From assembly GCA_944474755.1 (NCBI GenBank), contig OX104115.1, positions 55,370,648 through 55,434,647 on the forward strand: a DNA stretch of 64,000 nt, written 5' to 3'. The position numbers and the translations under genes were made by a program. The first letter of the stretch is position 1, and each line of letters starts with the position of its first letter. This stretch comes from Limnoperna fortunei. Taxonomy: Eukaryota; Mollusca; Bivalvia; Mytilida; Modiolidae. Under the pieces are notes generated by a model, which worked only from the letters and a program-made list of their open reading frames with translations, made no database searches and was not told the origin of the DNA. Positions 1 to 14,608 of the stretch are shown piece by piece.

Positions 1-1309
1 TTTTACTTCCAGCAAACAATATTTCAGCTATATTCAGGAAGTAAAAATAATCCCGATTGAATTATGTGAATATATTATTTGAAACAATTTAATATCCCGC
101 TATAAGTACTACAACGTTATCTTATACAACAATATGAGCATATAGATATAAAGAAAATTCAAAGAATAAAAAGTATAAATAGCAAATTAAAATAAAAACT
201 AAACTTTACCGTATAAATTAATGTTAGAAATTGTAAAAATACACCCCCTACGACAGTTGTAAACACAGTATTATAAGTATTTACAGTGCTTAAATGTATG
301 TGTATTGTTACATGGCACACATTCGGGCCTAGGCTCATGATTTAAAATATAACTATGTACCGTCCTGTTGTGACCAAGACGACACCTTTTAAAACAACCT
401 GGTCTCTGCGACCGCTATAACAATTAAAATTACTTTTGCACAATCGTGACTGGATCTCATGAAGTTTATTATAAAGCTGGAGATCCCAGCCACACTGCCA
501 CAAAGTAAAATATAGTTAAAATTATGGTTTAAAATCATTAAAAGCAACTGATTACAAAATAATTTCATAATCTAAGGCCTTCCTAGATTCTTGGTCAGCG
601 ACCACGTTTTTATGGATTCCCACAAACAGCAACTGTATCATCGTCCTTTGACCCCTGTGTATAAATGGCACTACAGTCAAGATAACAACATTCTATTCTT
701 GCAAAATGTTATTGTTTTGTTAAAGGGTTTGTATCGGACTTAAAGTTAAATCTTCACGGTCAGCATCCTAGTCGGTGGTGGATACAATTGTTAAAATATG
801 GAGTGCTTTAAGGCATTTATTTTTAATACGGAAGAACGGTGAGCTTGGAGTCAAAATTCAAGCCAATGAATGTAGTTTATCAATTTTGATAGAATTGTTA
901 TATAATTACAGTTCTGTGTCGGGGATGCATTTTTCTTTTGTTACAAAAATGCATACCAACAGTTTTGGCAGCAGAGAATTTAAAACCATTCTCAATAGAA
1001 CCGTTCTCCATTGCTCATTTCTCTATTCTGTTTAAACATATCTGTAGTTAAGGTTCGATATTATTCATATTTGTTCTCGATAACGTATGAGGAAATGGTA
1101 AACATATTGACATCCATTAATTTTAACTTTCACCGATTTCTTGTTCAAAAGGGTAAGACATAGTTGAATTTACACGACAGTAAATTCTCCATCAACTTAA
1201 AAGTTTGAAATAAATGAAGGAAGTTTACCCTTCCACCCCATATCAAAAGGTCGAAAAAGATGATAATTTTTAGCAAATGCGTTTCTAATATACGTTTCAA
1301 AACGCACAG
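1..1309. other. AT-rich left flank, no gene recognised
   Basis: No coding region, RNA gene or clear repeat family is recognised here. Open frames are short and lack domain character. The one local structure is a potential hairpin at about 455-487, where GGATCTC pairs with GAGATCC around an AT-rich self-complementary middle. It could belong to an old mobile element. Confidence 0.6.
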
Positions 1310-1398
1310 GTGATCTAGAGTACTCGCCCTTGTCTGAATTCGAATTTGATATTAGACAAGAGATTCTAGAAACCAGACAAGACGAGTATAGATCATTT
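1310..1398. repeat. Imperfect inverted repeat
   Basis: Sequence near 1311-1340 (GATCTAGAGTACTCGCCCTTGTC) recurs in reverse complement near 1374-1395 (GACAAGACGAGTATAGATC) with mismatches and a short indel. The roughly 30-bp middle contains GAATTCGAATT. It could be the fold-back end of a small DNA element lying beside the non-LTR remnant. The family is not recognised. Confidence 0.4.
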
Positions 1399-1442
1399 TT
1401 TCCATTTTCTTATAGACGAAACTTGTAATGTGATAGGCCGGA

Positions 1443-1616
1443 GGTTGGATGCATCAGAGGTCCAGGTTTTGGAATAGGTACTACGATAGCCGTTTTCCAA
1501 ATAGTTGGCAAGTCACCCGTTTCTTAAATACTGTTAAGGAGGTTAAGAAAACGTTGTAAACAGGACTGGAAGATTTTTGAGGATTTTATAATGAATATCA
1601 TCTGCACCATATGCTG
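1443..1616 (-). pseudogene. Non-LTR retrotransposon reverse-transcriptase remnant
   Basis: Read on the minus strand, 1568-1616 gives YGADDIHYKILKNLP and 1443-1518 gives IWKTAIVVPIPKPG. These match the order and spacing of the N-terminal blocks of LINE-type (jockey/CR1/RTE-like) reverse transcriptases, where a P/G-x-D-x-I helix precedes the W-K-x-A-x-V-x-P-I-x-K-x-G strand. Reading frames are broken between the two blocks, no catalytic FADD block follows on the left side, and no endonuclease is seen, so this is a dead 5'-truncated or eroded copy. The clade cannot be assigned by eye. Confidence 0.55.
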
Positions 1617-3693
1617 TATAGTGTGATTTGTTTGGAAAAATATTGGGCTCTTTATTGCATTTTTCTTAAATTTATGGATTATTAATTTCGAAATTGTATC
1701 TTTTTATTTTTGACTTGATGAAAATTGCGATGATAATTTTGCAAAGTTTCGATTTCTAGGACTAGGATATGTGGATGGTCTTTTTTGATAGGTTCCTTGA
1801 TGTTTTGTTATTACCTTCATTTGTTAACTATTGATAGTAGAGGCGTGATATCCGCACCAATGGAATGACATGGGTCAAGGTCACGTATTTTAATTTTTGC
1901 TATTCCATAAATACTGAAATGATTTCTCTACCTAAAATGATCTATAAATAATTAGGTGTAAAATAAGACATGTCGCGACAAGTTTTATCAACATTTTATA
2001 GGCGTGATCTTTCTCTGTATTTAGTAAATAATACAGAAATTAAAAAAAACTATGCAATGCATAGTCATAACCTGTCAACATGTTATCTTTTTTTGTTTAA
2101 CCTTCCTCAAGGTAACAGACATGTTAAGTATTAATTGGTTATTTTTAATAATAATCAAGATACTGAAATAATCTAAATGTGTTATTAAAACTTACGAGTA
2201 AATTTAGACATGTTACGACAAGGTTTACTGATATTTTATAGAATACATCTCGTTTAGAATTTTTTTCTACCAAATAATAAGAAAAGCAATTATCCATCTA
2301 CCTTTAATGTTTTATTGTTTGAATTACCTCACAGTTAAAAAAATGTCGTGTCTTAATTTTTTACCTCTGTTTTCTTTTAGACATTAAACGGATTTATCCA
2401 ATTTAAATGTTTTATTAATAAATGTGTGTAAATTTACATGTACATGTATTAGCGACATTCTATAGCGTCACCTCTTTTAGAATATAATAATGTAATAAGT
2501 ATCTATCAACATTTTATATCAAGGACTTAACCTGTCTACTCGAAGTCAGAAAATATTTGCACTTATGGACTTTTGTCAGTCGCTGTCAGCTGAAAATTAG
2601 TTATTCAGTGAAGAAAGCGGTCCAGAGTCACACAATACATTGTTATAAAATGACATATTTCACTAAAGTGCATCATCTTGATTCTAAAAATATATTGCTG
2701 CTAAGGCTGCTTTTTTATAACGGTTACCCTGTTGCTTTGGTTTAATCGTGGCATATGAACTGTCACCTTGGATTCTCACTCTTTTCAAATTATTAGTATA
2801 GTCAAAAACCAATTAACCGAAAAGCGTCAAGGGCTGCCACTCGAAACATCGAACAGTTTCGGACCACATATACTAAATGACGGTTTTGATAAGAGGAGTT
2901 TTATTAATTTCTTGTTTTCTTCTATATTTGATCGTTTTTGAGATAAAGTGCTAAGAAGACTAAAAGTGACCTTAGACCTTGAAATTTTCGAATGTAATAT
3001 ATGTTTATTAGGATCAAAGCAAATTACGAGTTGGGACACTTTTTGTTTAAAAAATGCTTAAACTGGAAGTCAATTGAAAACATTGTGTGTGTTCGTGCTC
3101 TCAGACACTTCATTGGCAGAAGATGGACGTAATGTTTATTTGATAACAATATCATGCTTTCATAATTGTTTTAATGAAACCCAAGATTAACAAGTATAAT
3201 TTGTTCTTTTCAAGCAAAAAATCCAAAATTCATTATACATTTTCAATAGTCTTTTTTATCAGTATTTTTATAGTTTGTGTTTGTAGTTATCAATGTTATT
3301 AGAATTTAAACATTTTAACATCATTTGCTTGCTGTTATTTATTTATTTATATTTTTTATTTGCGTTTTGTTTCCTAGTTTTGGTTCTTTCTTTTTTCTGT
3401 TTTACAATAAGTAGCCAATGAACGATCAAATCGATTCATAGTTGATGCTATAAATGGTCGAAAAGAAATACTCGGGGCACATGTAAACAATATCTATAAA
3501 AAGAGTTTTGCCTTTATATATTATTTCAAGAGGTAGAAATTGAATTTAATTGTCATGCCATTTTTTTTAATAGGATCCAAAACATTTTTGATGGTTTTAT
3601 TTTATGTTGTCAATCTTTTCAGTTTTGTTATTGATTATTTGTTTACCCATATTTACTTACACTGAAAGTGTAGATTGTACCTAATATAATCAT
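1617..3693. other. AT-rich region with diverged tandem duplication
   Basis: No gene is recognised. Between about 1935 and 2400 two diverged blocks lie about 240 bp apart: the segment at 1968 (GACATGTCGCGACAAG) and that at 2208 (GACATGTTACGACAAG) are followed by similar text ending in ATTTTATAG. A third, weaker copy may follow at about 2440-2520. Upstream of 1968 the two blocks also share short AT-rich words. Confidence 0.4.
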
Positions 3694-3774
3694 ATGTTTT
3701 CTATTAAAACCAAAACCTTAAAGAAGAAGACACGGAAGGCCTTTTTACTGGAAGATGACAATGAAACACCAAAG
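3694..3774 (+). CDS. Weak candidate first coding exon, lysine-rich
   Basis: An ATG at 3694 opens a 27-codon frame beginning MFSIKTKTLKKKTRK, which then turns acidic (LLEDDNETPK) and runs into a canonical splice donor GTAAGT at 3775. An in-frame TAA lies just upstream, which suits a first coding exon. No partner exon is identified to the right before the gap, and the frame is short, so this could be chance. No family is recognised. Confidence 0.22.
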
Positions 3775-3879
3775 GTAAGTACTAATAAAGAAAGATTTTT
3801 GCAAATTGTATTTAACAACAGTTTAGCACGTTGTGAGTACATAGGGATCTATCATTTTTTATATAGATTGAGTCAGTGA

Positions 3880-4679
3880 TTCAAATATTTTTTTTGGTCT
3901 TGCGATTAATATTCTTCCGTTTAATATTCCATGCTTAAATTATACTTTGTTTTCAGTTGTTTAATATAGTGTATGTTTCAATAGTGCTTAACGCCTATTT
4001 CAGAAATTCTGTTAGCTATGTCATGGAGTCTAGTTTTTATTGGTGGAGGATCATATTTCCTATAATTGCATGCACTGAAGGCTATCTTTGTTTGTAGTAA
4101 TATTCACCATATGACATATTATGGACCTCACAACTAAAGTAGACAACACACCTGAGGTCAAACGAGTATTTATGACATGCAGAAAGAAATCATAATCCCA
4201 GTTATTGACAAGTAAAACAACTACTTGCTAGATGCCATCTTTATGCAGCTAAATGGTAGATAATTCATCTTAGGAGGTGACCGCAAATGTGACATCCACA
4301 TTAATTCGGCAAAATACTTAACCTACTCATCGATAGACAACATCTGGCATATGTCCTGAGTTTAGCCTTTTCCGGTTGACGGTTCAAGTCCATTTCATCT
4401 AATCAAATGGGCTCTTAGGGTTTAAAATGTCTATTGGCAAAGTTGAAATGCATATCTCAAGGTTGGAGTCGTTGTGACAGATTGTCATCTTCAAATACGA
4501 AAAGTATTGTCTATTGAGCATAGCGACAAGGAACACCGGTTTGACCTCTGGTATTTAGCCAAGTCTGAAAAAAGATAACCGTAGTCAAGCCCTGGATACG
4601 TCAATCCGCGCATAATAATGCAATGTTTGTTCATCATTCTGTATACAAGTGTAAATGACGACATATAAATTTACTTTAA
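3880..4679. other. No intact gene; possible eroded retroelement pol
   Basis: Frames are broken throughout. The stretch just upstream of the integrase zinc-finger remnant is probably older pol sequence of the same element, but I cannot match RNase H or reverse-transcriptase blocks in it with confidence. Confidence 0.35.
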
Positions 4680-4775
4680 TGGCCCGGCGTATTTGCAGAT
4701 GTTAGGAAACACTGCAGCAGTTGCGACTTCTGTCAGAAAATACATAGCCGTAGTAATACCAAAGCACCTGTGGTG
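4680..4775 (+). pseudogene. Ty3/gypsy integrase zinc-finger remnant
   Basis: The frame starting at 4680 reads WPGVFADVRKHCSSCDFCQ and then stays open to a TAA near 4773. This is the typical WPG-x-x-x-D-V-x-x-x-C-x2-C-x2-C-Q signature at the second half of the H2C2 zinc-binding domain of LTR-retrotransposon integrases. The DDE core that should follow is not visible before the dispersed repeat at 4929. It lies in the same orientation as the degenerate element on the far side of the histone array. Confidence 0.6.
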
Positions 4776-4928
4776 TAAATGTGATAGGGTCATTTTATTT
4801 ATTTTAATAAAATATATGTTTTAATCAAATTTTGTTTTATTTTCGCTTGCCAAGGTATATTTATCTGAGTTCACCTGGATTATCTATTTGTGGATTTGCA
4901 CCTAGACAAGACAATGAGTAACTCGAGG

Positions 4929-5124
4929 GGTGTCTAATTAGAGGCAGGCACTGCTTACTCGTCCGAAGCACCTGAGTGCAGCCATGGTTTTTATTGGGTT
5001 TGGGTTACTCTCTTTCTGTGTTTTATGTTTTTGGTTTTTGTGTTGTGCTTGTCTATATCCAGATTTGTAACTGTCCCTTGGCTTTTGGCTCTTGTTGTTC
5101 GGTCGGTTTTCTTTGCTATTTTCT
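4929..5124. repeat. Dispersed repeat, left copy
   Basis: About 196 bp beginning GGTGTCTAATTAGAGGCAGG is closely matched in the same orientation by 58911-59107, with scattered substitutions and single-base indels. It has no open frame and no tRNA-like boxes that I can see. Two copies in one window suggest a frequent interspersed element of this genome, possibly the 3' part of a SINE or LINE. Confidence 0.7.
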
Positions 5125-5262
5125 TTAATGTAATTATTATTTGATAATTCATGACTTTACATATGATCTAGGTGGTTTTATAACATTTATTATGTTTTTG
5201 ATATGACTTGAATCATATTAAGATCAGGTTGCTTATTATTTCATATTATTGTTTACATGCCA

Positions 5263-5462
5263 NNNNNNNNNNNNNNNNNNNNNNNNNNNNNNNNNNNNNN
5301 NNNNNNNNNNNNNNNNNNNNNNNNNNNNNNNNNNNNNNNNNNNNNNNNNNNNNNNNNNNNNNNNNNNNNNNNNNNNNNNNNNNNNNNNNNNNNNNNNNNN
5401 NNNNNNNNNNNNNNNNNNNNNNNNNNNNNNNNNNNNNNNNNNNNNNNNNNNNNNNNNNNNNN
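5263..5462. other. Assembly gap of 200 N
   Basis: Exactly 200 N. Single-copy-looking flank stops at 5262 and histone repeat sequence starts at 5463, just past the point where the H4 stem-loop should be. The round length, identical to the gap at 49649-49848, points to a placeholder and not a measured distance. Confidence 0.98.
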
Positions 5463-5493
5463 TATATTGTTTTGGTGGTCTGTCTATTCACGT

Positions 5494-5920
<427 letters not shown>

Positions 5921-7435
5921 TTGGTTTCATTATTTTCCGGGAGGTAACTCTGTATGGTTTACAAATTATGTACACTTTCAATCCACTTTTTGCTGTTATT
6001 TTTAACAGAAAAACAAATTTCATAAAAAAAAGACACAAGCCAAACTAAACATTTAATTTTTCCTTTGCCTTTTTTGATGATATCAGAATTTTCCCTCTGT
6101 TTTACCTGTTCTCAATGTCACGAACAAGAAATAACCACTATAGTACCAGAGCAAGAAGAGTACAATAAAAAAATAAAATAACAAAATAATGACAATAATA
6201 ACAGTAGTAGTAGTAATAATAATAACAAAAACAATAAAACATAAACAAAAAATTAAAAAACAAAAAAAAAGTATTTTATACATTACAGAATCTAAAACAG
6301 TGTTGGCATGAGGAGAAATGGATCGACTATATTCATATGTTGGTAGGGAGGGCAATCAACACAGTGTGCACATTATCACTGAGGTCACATTGCTGGAATT
6401 TTTTATTTTTTTTTCTTGTTTTCTACTTGTTGAAGTTTTTTTTTTTTTTTTTTCTTGGTGTGTGAGTGTAATCTATATGTCTGTGTTGGGCATTGACATC
6501 AACAGTTGTGCATTTTTATGTGCAATACATAGAAGTAAAACTGAATACAAGTTACAGGGAAAAAAATCTTGTTCAAACCGATATTGCACATTTTGGAGAA
6601 ATTAAGAAGCCTATGGCCCAAGACCAAAATTATCGAACTTTGATTCTCTTGTCGTTGTCCACGAATATATTCCCCCCTAAAAAACATGAGTATTTCGTGC
6701 ATATTTGCTTCAATGCGTTTTATTTTGGTATGGGAGTACTCTTGGGTCACTTAAAAGAAGAGTGTTCAATTAAAATGTTTGCAACTACACATTTAATGAA
6801 AATTTGGTGAACTAGGAATAATTTGGTTCAGTGAAAACAGCAGAAACAGTCTATTTGCAGCCTCTCTATCTTCATCGCTTACGGAAGGGATCATTCCAGA
6901 GATTTGCACAGAATTTGAAATTGTCAATTTTTCAAATTTGTGGATACTAGTACTGCAATTAATTTTAAACCACCAAATGGCATTGTTCCATAGGCAGTAC
7001 ATTGCATACAGTATACGGTATAAACACATGTACTAAATTTTAAATTATATCAATGGAAAAAAAATTATACTAAATAAAATTTAAACAAGTAAAACCATAA
7101 GTGGTTATTCATGTCATGTATTGTTATTTAAAATTGACAAACTTGGGAAGAGTAATGGAAAATTCTTTGACAGAAAAATAATATTTTAGCTCGTGTTAGT
7201 AGCATCTATGGGCTTGCTTAATTCACTGAGACATGTAATTTCATTTCATATATGTAAATTTCTTCTTTAAATGTCTTCTTCTATGCAAGAAAATAATCCA
7301 CAGCTCACTTGTTACCGACTTGGGATCTGTTTTATTGTCATCTTTCTTCTGTGTTTATTGGTGGCAGGCAAATATAAACAAACAAGCTCATTTCCCATAT
7401 TCTTCAATCTCAAAAAAAAAATATATATATATATA

Positions 7436-7477
<42 letters not shown>

Positions 7478-7757
7478 ATGACATACATACATACTGACAA
7501 AAAAAAACAAACAAACTAAAATCTGGTGGATTTCAGCTATGAACATATTAGCATTGCTTATAAGATGATCACATTGTTTCCTTGTGAAATGGCAGATAAA
7601 TGAGTAGGAGATAAAGCAAAAGAGGTGTAAATATTTGCTGTTTTTGTTTTTTGTTTTCCCTTCATATTTGTTTAATTTTTGTTGGTAGTATTTGGTGTTT
7701 ATTTTAAGGGGGAGTGTTTGTTATGAGAGGACGTGTATCAGGAGTTGAACAACCATA

Positions 7758-7798
7758 TAGACTCTTTTTGAATAATATTGGTGGCCCTGAAAAGGGCC
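7758..7798 (-). terminator. H3 3' processing module, unit 1
   Basis: Read on the minus strand, the 16-nt stem-loop GGCCCTTTTCAGGGCC (7783-7798; six-base-pair stem, four-base loop) begins 30 nt after the H3 stop. After 11 nt comes the purine-rich downstream element TCAAAAAGAGTCTA (7758-7771), the expected pairing site of U7 snRNA. The stem-loop is the binding site of SLBP and marks non-polyadenylated, S-phase histone mRNA. Confidence 0.96.
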
Positions 7799-7828
7799 GT
7801 TATAATGAAGATGTGAAAACTTCACAGC

Positions 7829-8410
<582 letters not shown>

Positions 8411-10000
8411 AATGGAGGAATATGTTCAATCCATTTATTTTGCATTTTAGTTCGAAAAACAAATACAAAAAAAAAAAATAATAATAAAAAAAATAAAGCA
8501 AACAAACAAACAAACAAACAAACAAACAAACAACAAAAATCATAATAAAACTAATAAAAGGACCAAAATTACTTCGCTCAGCTTTGATCTTTTTTTCCTC
8601 CACTATATATACCGGTATTTTCGTGTTTAATATAGTACATCGTCCGAATTATCTAACAAATCACAAGCTATACATGTCGGAATAAACCGACCTAATACGC
8701 CTATTGGAATAAAAGACGTTTGTTGCACGAAGGGATATATTAAAAAATATTTCTTATTTTCTAAATAAGGTCGCCATTAGGGCAATTACATATAACAGTG
8801 TTATGATTGAAACAAATGTTAACATTACCATACATTATTACTTATACAAATACATGTATCACGTAAACAATTACAATGTAAATGTAACATTTAAGTATTG
8901 TTACTGTAGATGACAGAACCAGCACTCGCAAACCCGACCAGCAAAATGAAAGACTTTTAAAAAAAACTTACTTTTACAATATCAACTCACACCTTCCCAC
9001 GAGAAAGTAAAAATGCAATTGACGCGCACGAACGTCTTGGGTCAACATTTTCTCGTCGTTTTGATAGGCGTTAAATAAAAAAAGGAACACGTATATTATG
9101 GCTTATTGTCGCGTTCTTGATTAGTTTTGAAATACACAGAGCTGCAATGTCCCAGGACACGCTTGTCTCACCAACTATTAATATTTTCAGCCCCGATGAT
9201 ATAAAAACCCGTCGTACCATACTAAAATTTAACATGATGTACATGCATCCAAAGTTTTCGTCGAAGGAAAAAAAAAACAACCAAACAAAACAAAACTTAT
9301 GTCTCTCTCGATACAACTCAGTATGTACGTGGTTAACATGCATAGAAAACAAAGTAATTTCCATATTTCTTGGCTTAATACAAATGATATGAAGTGATCA
9401 AATTCAGAATGTATGTTTTTGAAAATGGAGAGAAAGTCGGAGAACATGTACATGAAATGGCCCTTTGACTTTGGTCAAGTACACAATCAAAATTTCTAAT
9501 GTCTGTCAGTCGTTATTTCAAGAGACGAGTGTGAACAAAAATATTTATAACATAACATGCGTTTCAAATCTATTAAGTCTTGTTACCAGATCCTGTCTAG
9601 GTATTTTATAATTCATTATACTGTATTGCATTATTGAATTTATGAATAAATATGTCTAAATTAACATGCGTTTGCAGTCGTTTGTGGGGAAAGTATAGAT
9701 ATGTTGCTCAAGTTTCTTTTCTTTATCTACGCTGATTAAAAATAAAAAGATAAATAAATTCGACAATTAACGAGTGAACGGAGCTTCTGATTCTGGGCTG
9801 TGGGTTCATAGCTCTGTTTTGTTTTGACTGCTATAATATGCATTTGTTAGTGTCTGCATTTTTTTAATTTAATTTTGTTTGTGCGCGTGTGTCTGTTTTT
9901 TGTTGTTGTTGTGTGTGTTTGTTTGTATATTCGTTTGTTGATGTAGGGTTTTTTTTGGGGTACGTATATACATCGTTTGAATTGATGGTGAAACAACAAT

Positions 10001-10041
10001 TAGACTCTTTTTGAAAATTGTTGGTGGCCCTGAAAAGGGCC
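10001..10041 (-). terminator. H2A 3' processing module, unit 1
   Basis: Minus-strand stem-loop at 10026-10041, 31 nt past the H2A stop, same 16 bases as for H3. Downstream element TCAAAAAGAGTCTA at 10001-10014, again 11 nt away. Confidence 0.96.
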
Positions 10042-10072
10042 GTTGTTTTGTAGATTGGAAGAGATCCACTGT

Positions 10073-10727
<655 letters not shown>

Positions 10728-11102
10728 ATGCCACCAAAAGTAGGATCAAAGGGAGCCAAGAAGGCCGTCACTAAGACTAAAGCCGCCCGGGCCAGCGGAG
10801 ACAAAAAGAGAAGGAGGAGGAGGCGTGAATCCTATGCCATCTACATCTACAAAGTCTTGAGACAGGTACACCCCGATACCGGTGTGTCCAGCAAGGCAAT
10901 GTCCATCATGAACAGTTTCGTCAACGACATCTTTGAACGTATTGCCGCTGAAGCCAGCCGTCTCGCCCACTACAACAAGAGATCTACCATCACATCTAGG
11001 GAGATCCAAACCGCTGTCCGTCTACTCTTGCCAGGAGAGTTGGCCAAGCACGCCGTCAGCGAAGGAACAAAGGCTGTAACCAAATACACAAGCAGCAAGT
11101 AA
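10728..11102 (+). CDS. H2B: Histone H2B, copy 1
   Basis: Encodes a 124-residue H2B, the partner of H2A. The tail begins [20 protein letters not shown] and has a run of six arginines, [10 protein letters not shown], where vertebrate H2B has a mixed Lys/Arg/Ser block. The fold is standard ([56 protein letters not shown]) and the end [17 protein letters not shown] contains the ubiquitinated lysine. The ATG at 10728 is chosen over a GTG two codons upstream because MPPK is the usual mussel-type start and ATG is the normal eukaryotic initiator. It is the only plus-strand gene of the unit. It converges on the H4 gene of the next unit. Confidence 0.98.
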   Translation: MPPKVGSKGAKKAVTKTKAARASGDKKRRRRRRESYAIYIYKVLRQVHPDTGVSSKAMSIMNSFVNDIFERIAAEASRLAHYNKRSTITSREIQTAVRLLLPGELAKHAVSEGTKAVTKYTSSK

Positions 11103-11131
11103 AGTCTTACAGGCGACTTCTACAACAAACG

Positions 11132-11172
11132 GCCCTTTTCAGGGCCACCAACATTTCTCAAAAAGAATCTAA
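11132..11172 (+). terminator. H2B 3' processing module, unit 1
   Basis: Stem-loop GGCCCTTTTCAGGGCC at 11132-11147, 29 nt after the TAA, and downstream element TCAAAAAGAATCTA at 11159-11172, with the same 11-nt spacing as the minus-strand genes. An AATAAA at 11303-11308 is too far to be the main signal. Confidence 0.96.
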
Positions 11173-11731
11173 ATTGTTGTCAGTCAATTTCACGTATTAG
11201 CCACTTACTTAATACCCTTCTCACATGTGTGTCGACTGTTATTTATCTTCCCCCACCCCTCTCTCTCTGTCGTATACACAATACCCCCGTCGCAAACACA
11301 GCAATAAAAATCAAACCCACTAAACTATATATTATATGAAAGTTAACTGTGTATACCTTATAGTCTACCGATCTACACGTACATTCTACTTGCAAACAAT
11401 GATCAGAGAAAAAATTCCCACCTTGGACATATCTTACAACAGTTACAATTATGAATACAAGATACGTCGGAATAAGCAAAACAAACAAAGAAATGTACAG
11501 AAATAAGTGCACGTAGTTTAAATTAAAGAGCAAGGGTTGCTTTCGGTAGATTTTTATTTTCTTTATAATATAAATTAACAGGTATTTAGATTAAATACGT
11601 AGCGGACGAATGCAGGCCCTCCCTTCTTGTGTAATAAAAAAAAAATGGGGTCCTGTAAATGGAATGTGCTGGAGTGGGGAAATAGCTACTATATATTTTC
11701 TTATTGTGAGAACTGACTTGGAAACAACAAC

Positions 11732-11772
11732 TAGATTCTTTTTGAAAAGTATTGGTGGCCCTGAAAAGGGCC
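11732..11772 (-). terminator. H4 3' processing module, unit 2 gene
   Basis: Minus-strand stem-loop at 11757-11772, 33 nt past the stop of the H4 gene at 11806-12117. Downstream element TCAAAAAGAATCTA at 11732-11745. It lies in the last bases of unit 1 as bounded here because the array breaks just to its right. Confidence 0.96.
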
Positions 11773-11805
11773 GTTATATTGTTTTGGTGGTCTGTCTATT
11801 CACGT

Positions 11806-12132
<327 letters not shown>

Positions 12133-13747
12133 TCAATCGAGCAATGACTTCCAACCGGCTAAAAAATCTATATATGTAGGCAACGAGGCCGTGAAAGAGA
12201 TATCATCTTCTTGAAACCATGGCATTGATTGGTTGGTTTCATTATTTTCCGGGAGGTAACTCTGTATGGTTTACAAATTATGTACACTTTCAATCCACTT
12301 TTTGCTGTTATTTTTAACAGAAAAACAAATTTCATAAAAAAAAGACACAAGCCAAACTAAACATTTAATTTTTCCTTTGCCTTTTTTGATGATATCAGAA
12401 TTTTCCCTCTGTTTTACCTGTTCTCAATGTCACGAACAAGAAATAACCACTATAGTACCAGAGCAAGAAGAGTACAATAAAAAAATAAAATAACAAAATA
12501 ATGACAATAATAACAGTAGTAGTAGTAATAATAATAACAAAAACAATAAAACATAAACAAAAAATTAAAAAACAAAAAAAAAGTATTTTATACATTACAG
12601 AATCTAAAACAGTGTTGGCATGAGGAGAAATGGATCGACTATATTCATATGTTGGTAGGGAGGGCAATCAACACAGTGTGCACATTATCACTGAGGTCAC
12701 ATTGCTGGAATTTTTTATTTTTTTTTCTTGTTTTCTACTTGTTGAAGTTTTTTTTTTTTTTTTTTCTTGGTGTGTGAGTGTAATCTATATGTCTGTGTTG
12801 GGCATTGACATCAACAGTTGTGCATTTTTATGTGCAATACATAGAAGTAAAACTGAATACAAGTTACAGGGAAAAAAATCTTGTTCAAACCGATATTGCA
12901 CATTTTGGAGAAATTAAGAAGCCTATGGCCCAAGACCAAAATTATCGAACTTTGATTCTCTTGTCGTTGTCCACGAATATATTCCCCCCTAAAAAACATG
13001 AGTATTTCGTGCATATTTGCTTCAATGCGTTTTATTTTGGTATGGGAGTACTCTTGGGTCACTTAAAAGAAGAGTGTTCAATTAAAATGTTTGCAACTAC
13101 ACATTTAATGAAAATTTGGTGAACTAGGAATAATTTGGTTCAGTGAAAACAGCAGAAACAGTCTATTTGCAGCCTCTCTATCTTCATCGCTTACGGAAGG
13201 GATCATTCCAGAGATTTGCACAGAATTTGAAATTGTCAATTTTTCAAATTTGTGGATACTAGTACTGCAATTAATTTTAAACCACCAAATGGCATTGTTC
13301 CATAGGCAGTACATTGCATACAGTATACGGTATAAACACATGTACTAAATTTTAAATTATATCAATGGAAAAAAAATTATACTAAATAAAATTTAAACAA
13401 GTAAAACCATAAGTGGTTATTCATGTCATGTATTGTTATTTAAAATTGACAAACTTGGGAAGAGTAATGGAAAATTCTTTGACAGAAAAATAATATTTTA
13501 GCTCGTGTTAGTAGCATCTATGGGCTTGCTTAATTCACTGAGACATGTAATTTCATTTCATATATGTAAATTTCTTCTTTAAATGTCTTCTTCTATGCAA
13601 GAAAATAATCCACAGCTCACTTGTTACCGACTTGGGATCTGTTTTATTGTCATCTTTCTTCTGTGTTTATTGGTGGCAGGCAAATATAAACAAACAAGCT
13701 CATTTCCCATATTCTTCAATCTCAAAAAAAAAATATATATATATATA

Positions 13748-13789
<42 letters not shown>

Positions 13790-14069
13790 ATGACATACAT
13801 ACATACTGACAAAAAAAAACAAACAAACTAAAATCTGGTGGATTTCAGCTATGAACATATTAGCATTGCTTATAAGATGATCACATTGTTTCCTTGTGAA
13901 ATGGCAGATAAATGAGTAGGAGATAAAGCAAAAGAGGTGTAAATATTTGCTGTTTTTGTTTTTTGTTTTCCCTTCATATTTGTTTAATTTTTGTTGGTAG
14001 TATTTGGTGTTTATTTTAAGGGGGAGTGTTTGTTATGAGAGGACGTGTATCAGGAGTTGAACAACCATA

Positions 14070-14110
14070 TAGACTCTTTTTGAATAATATTGGTGGCCCT
14101 GAAAAGGGCC
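14070..14110 (-). terminator. H3 3' processing module, unit 2
   Basis: Stem-loop 14095-14110, downstream element 14070-14083; as in unit 1. Confidence 0.96.
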
Positions 14111-14140
14111 GTTATAATGAAGATGTGAAAACTTCACAGC

Positions 14141-14608
<468 letters not shown>

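Noticed and set aside
775..1035. 86-codon plus-strand frame in the left flank
   Set aside because: No homology or composition typical of coding sequence; length is expected by chance in this much AT-rich DNA.
11303..11308. AATAAA after H2B as a polyadenylation signal (similar AT-rich signals lie behind H3 and H4)
   Set aside because: More than 150 bp past the stem-loop in AT-rich DNA; could be a backup signal but cannot be told from chance.
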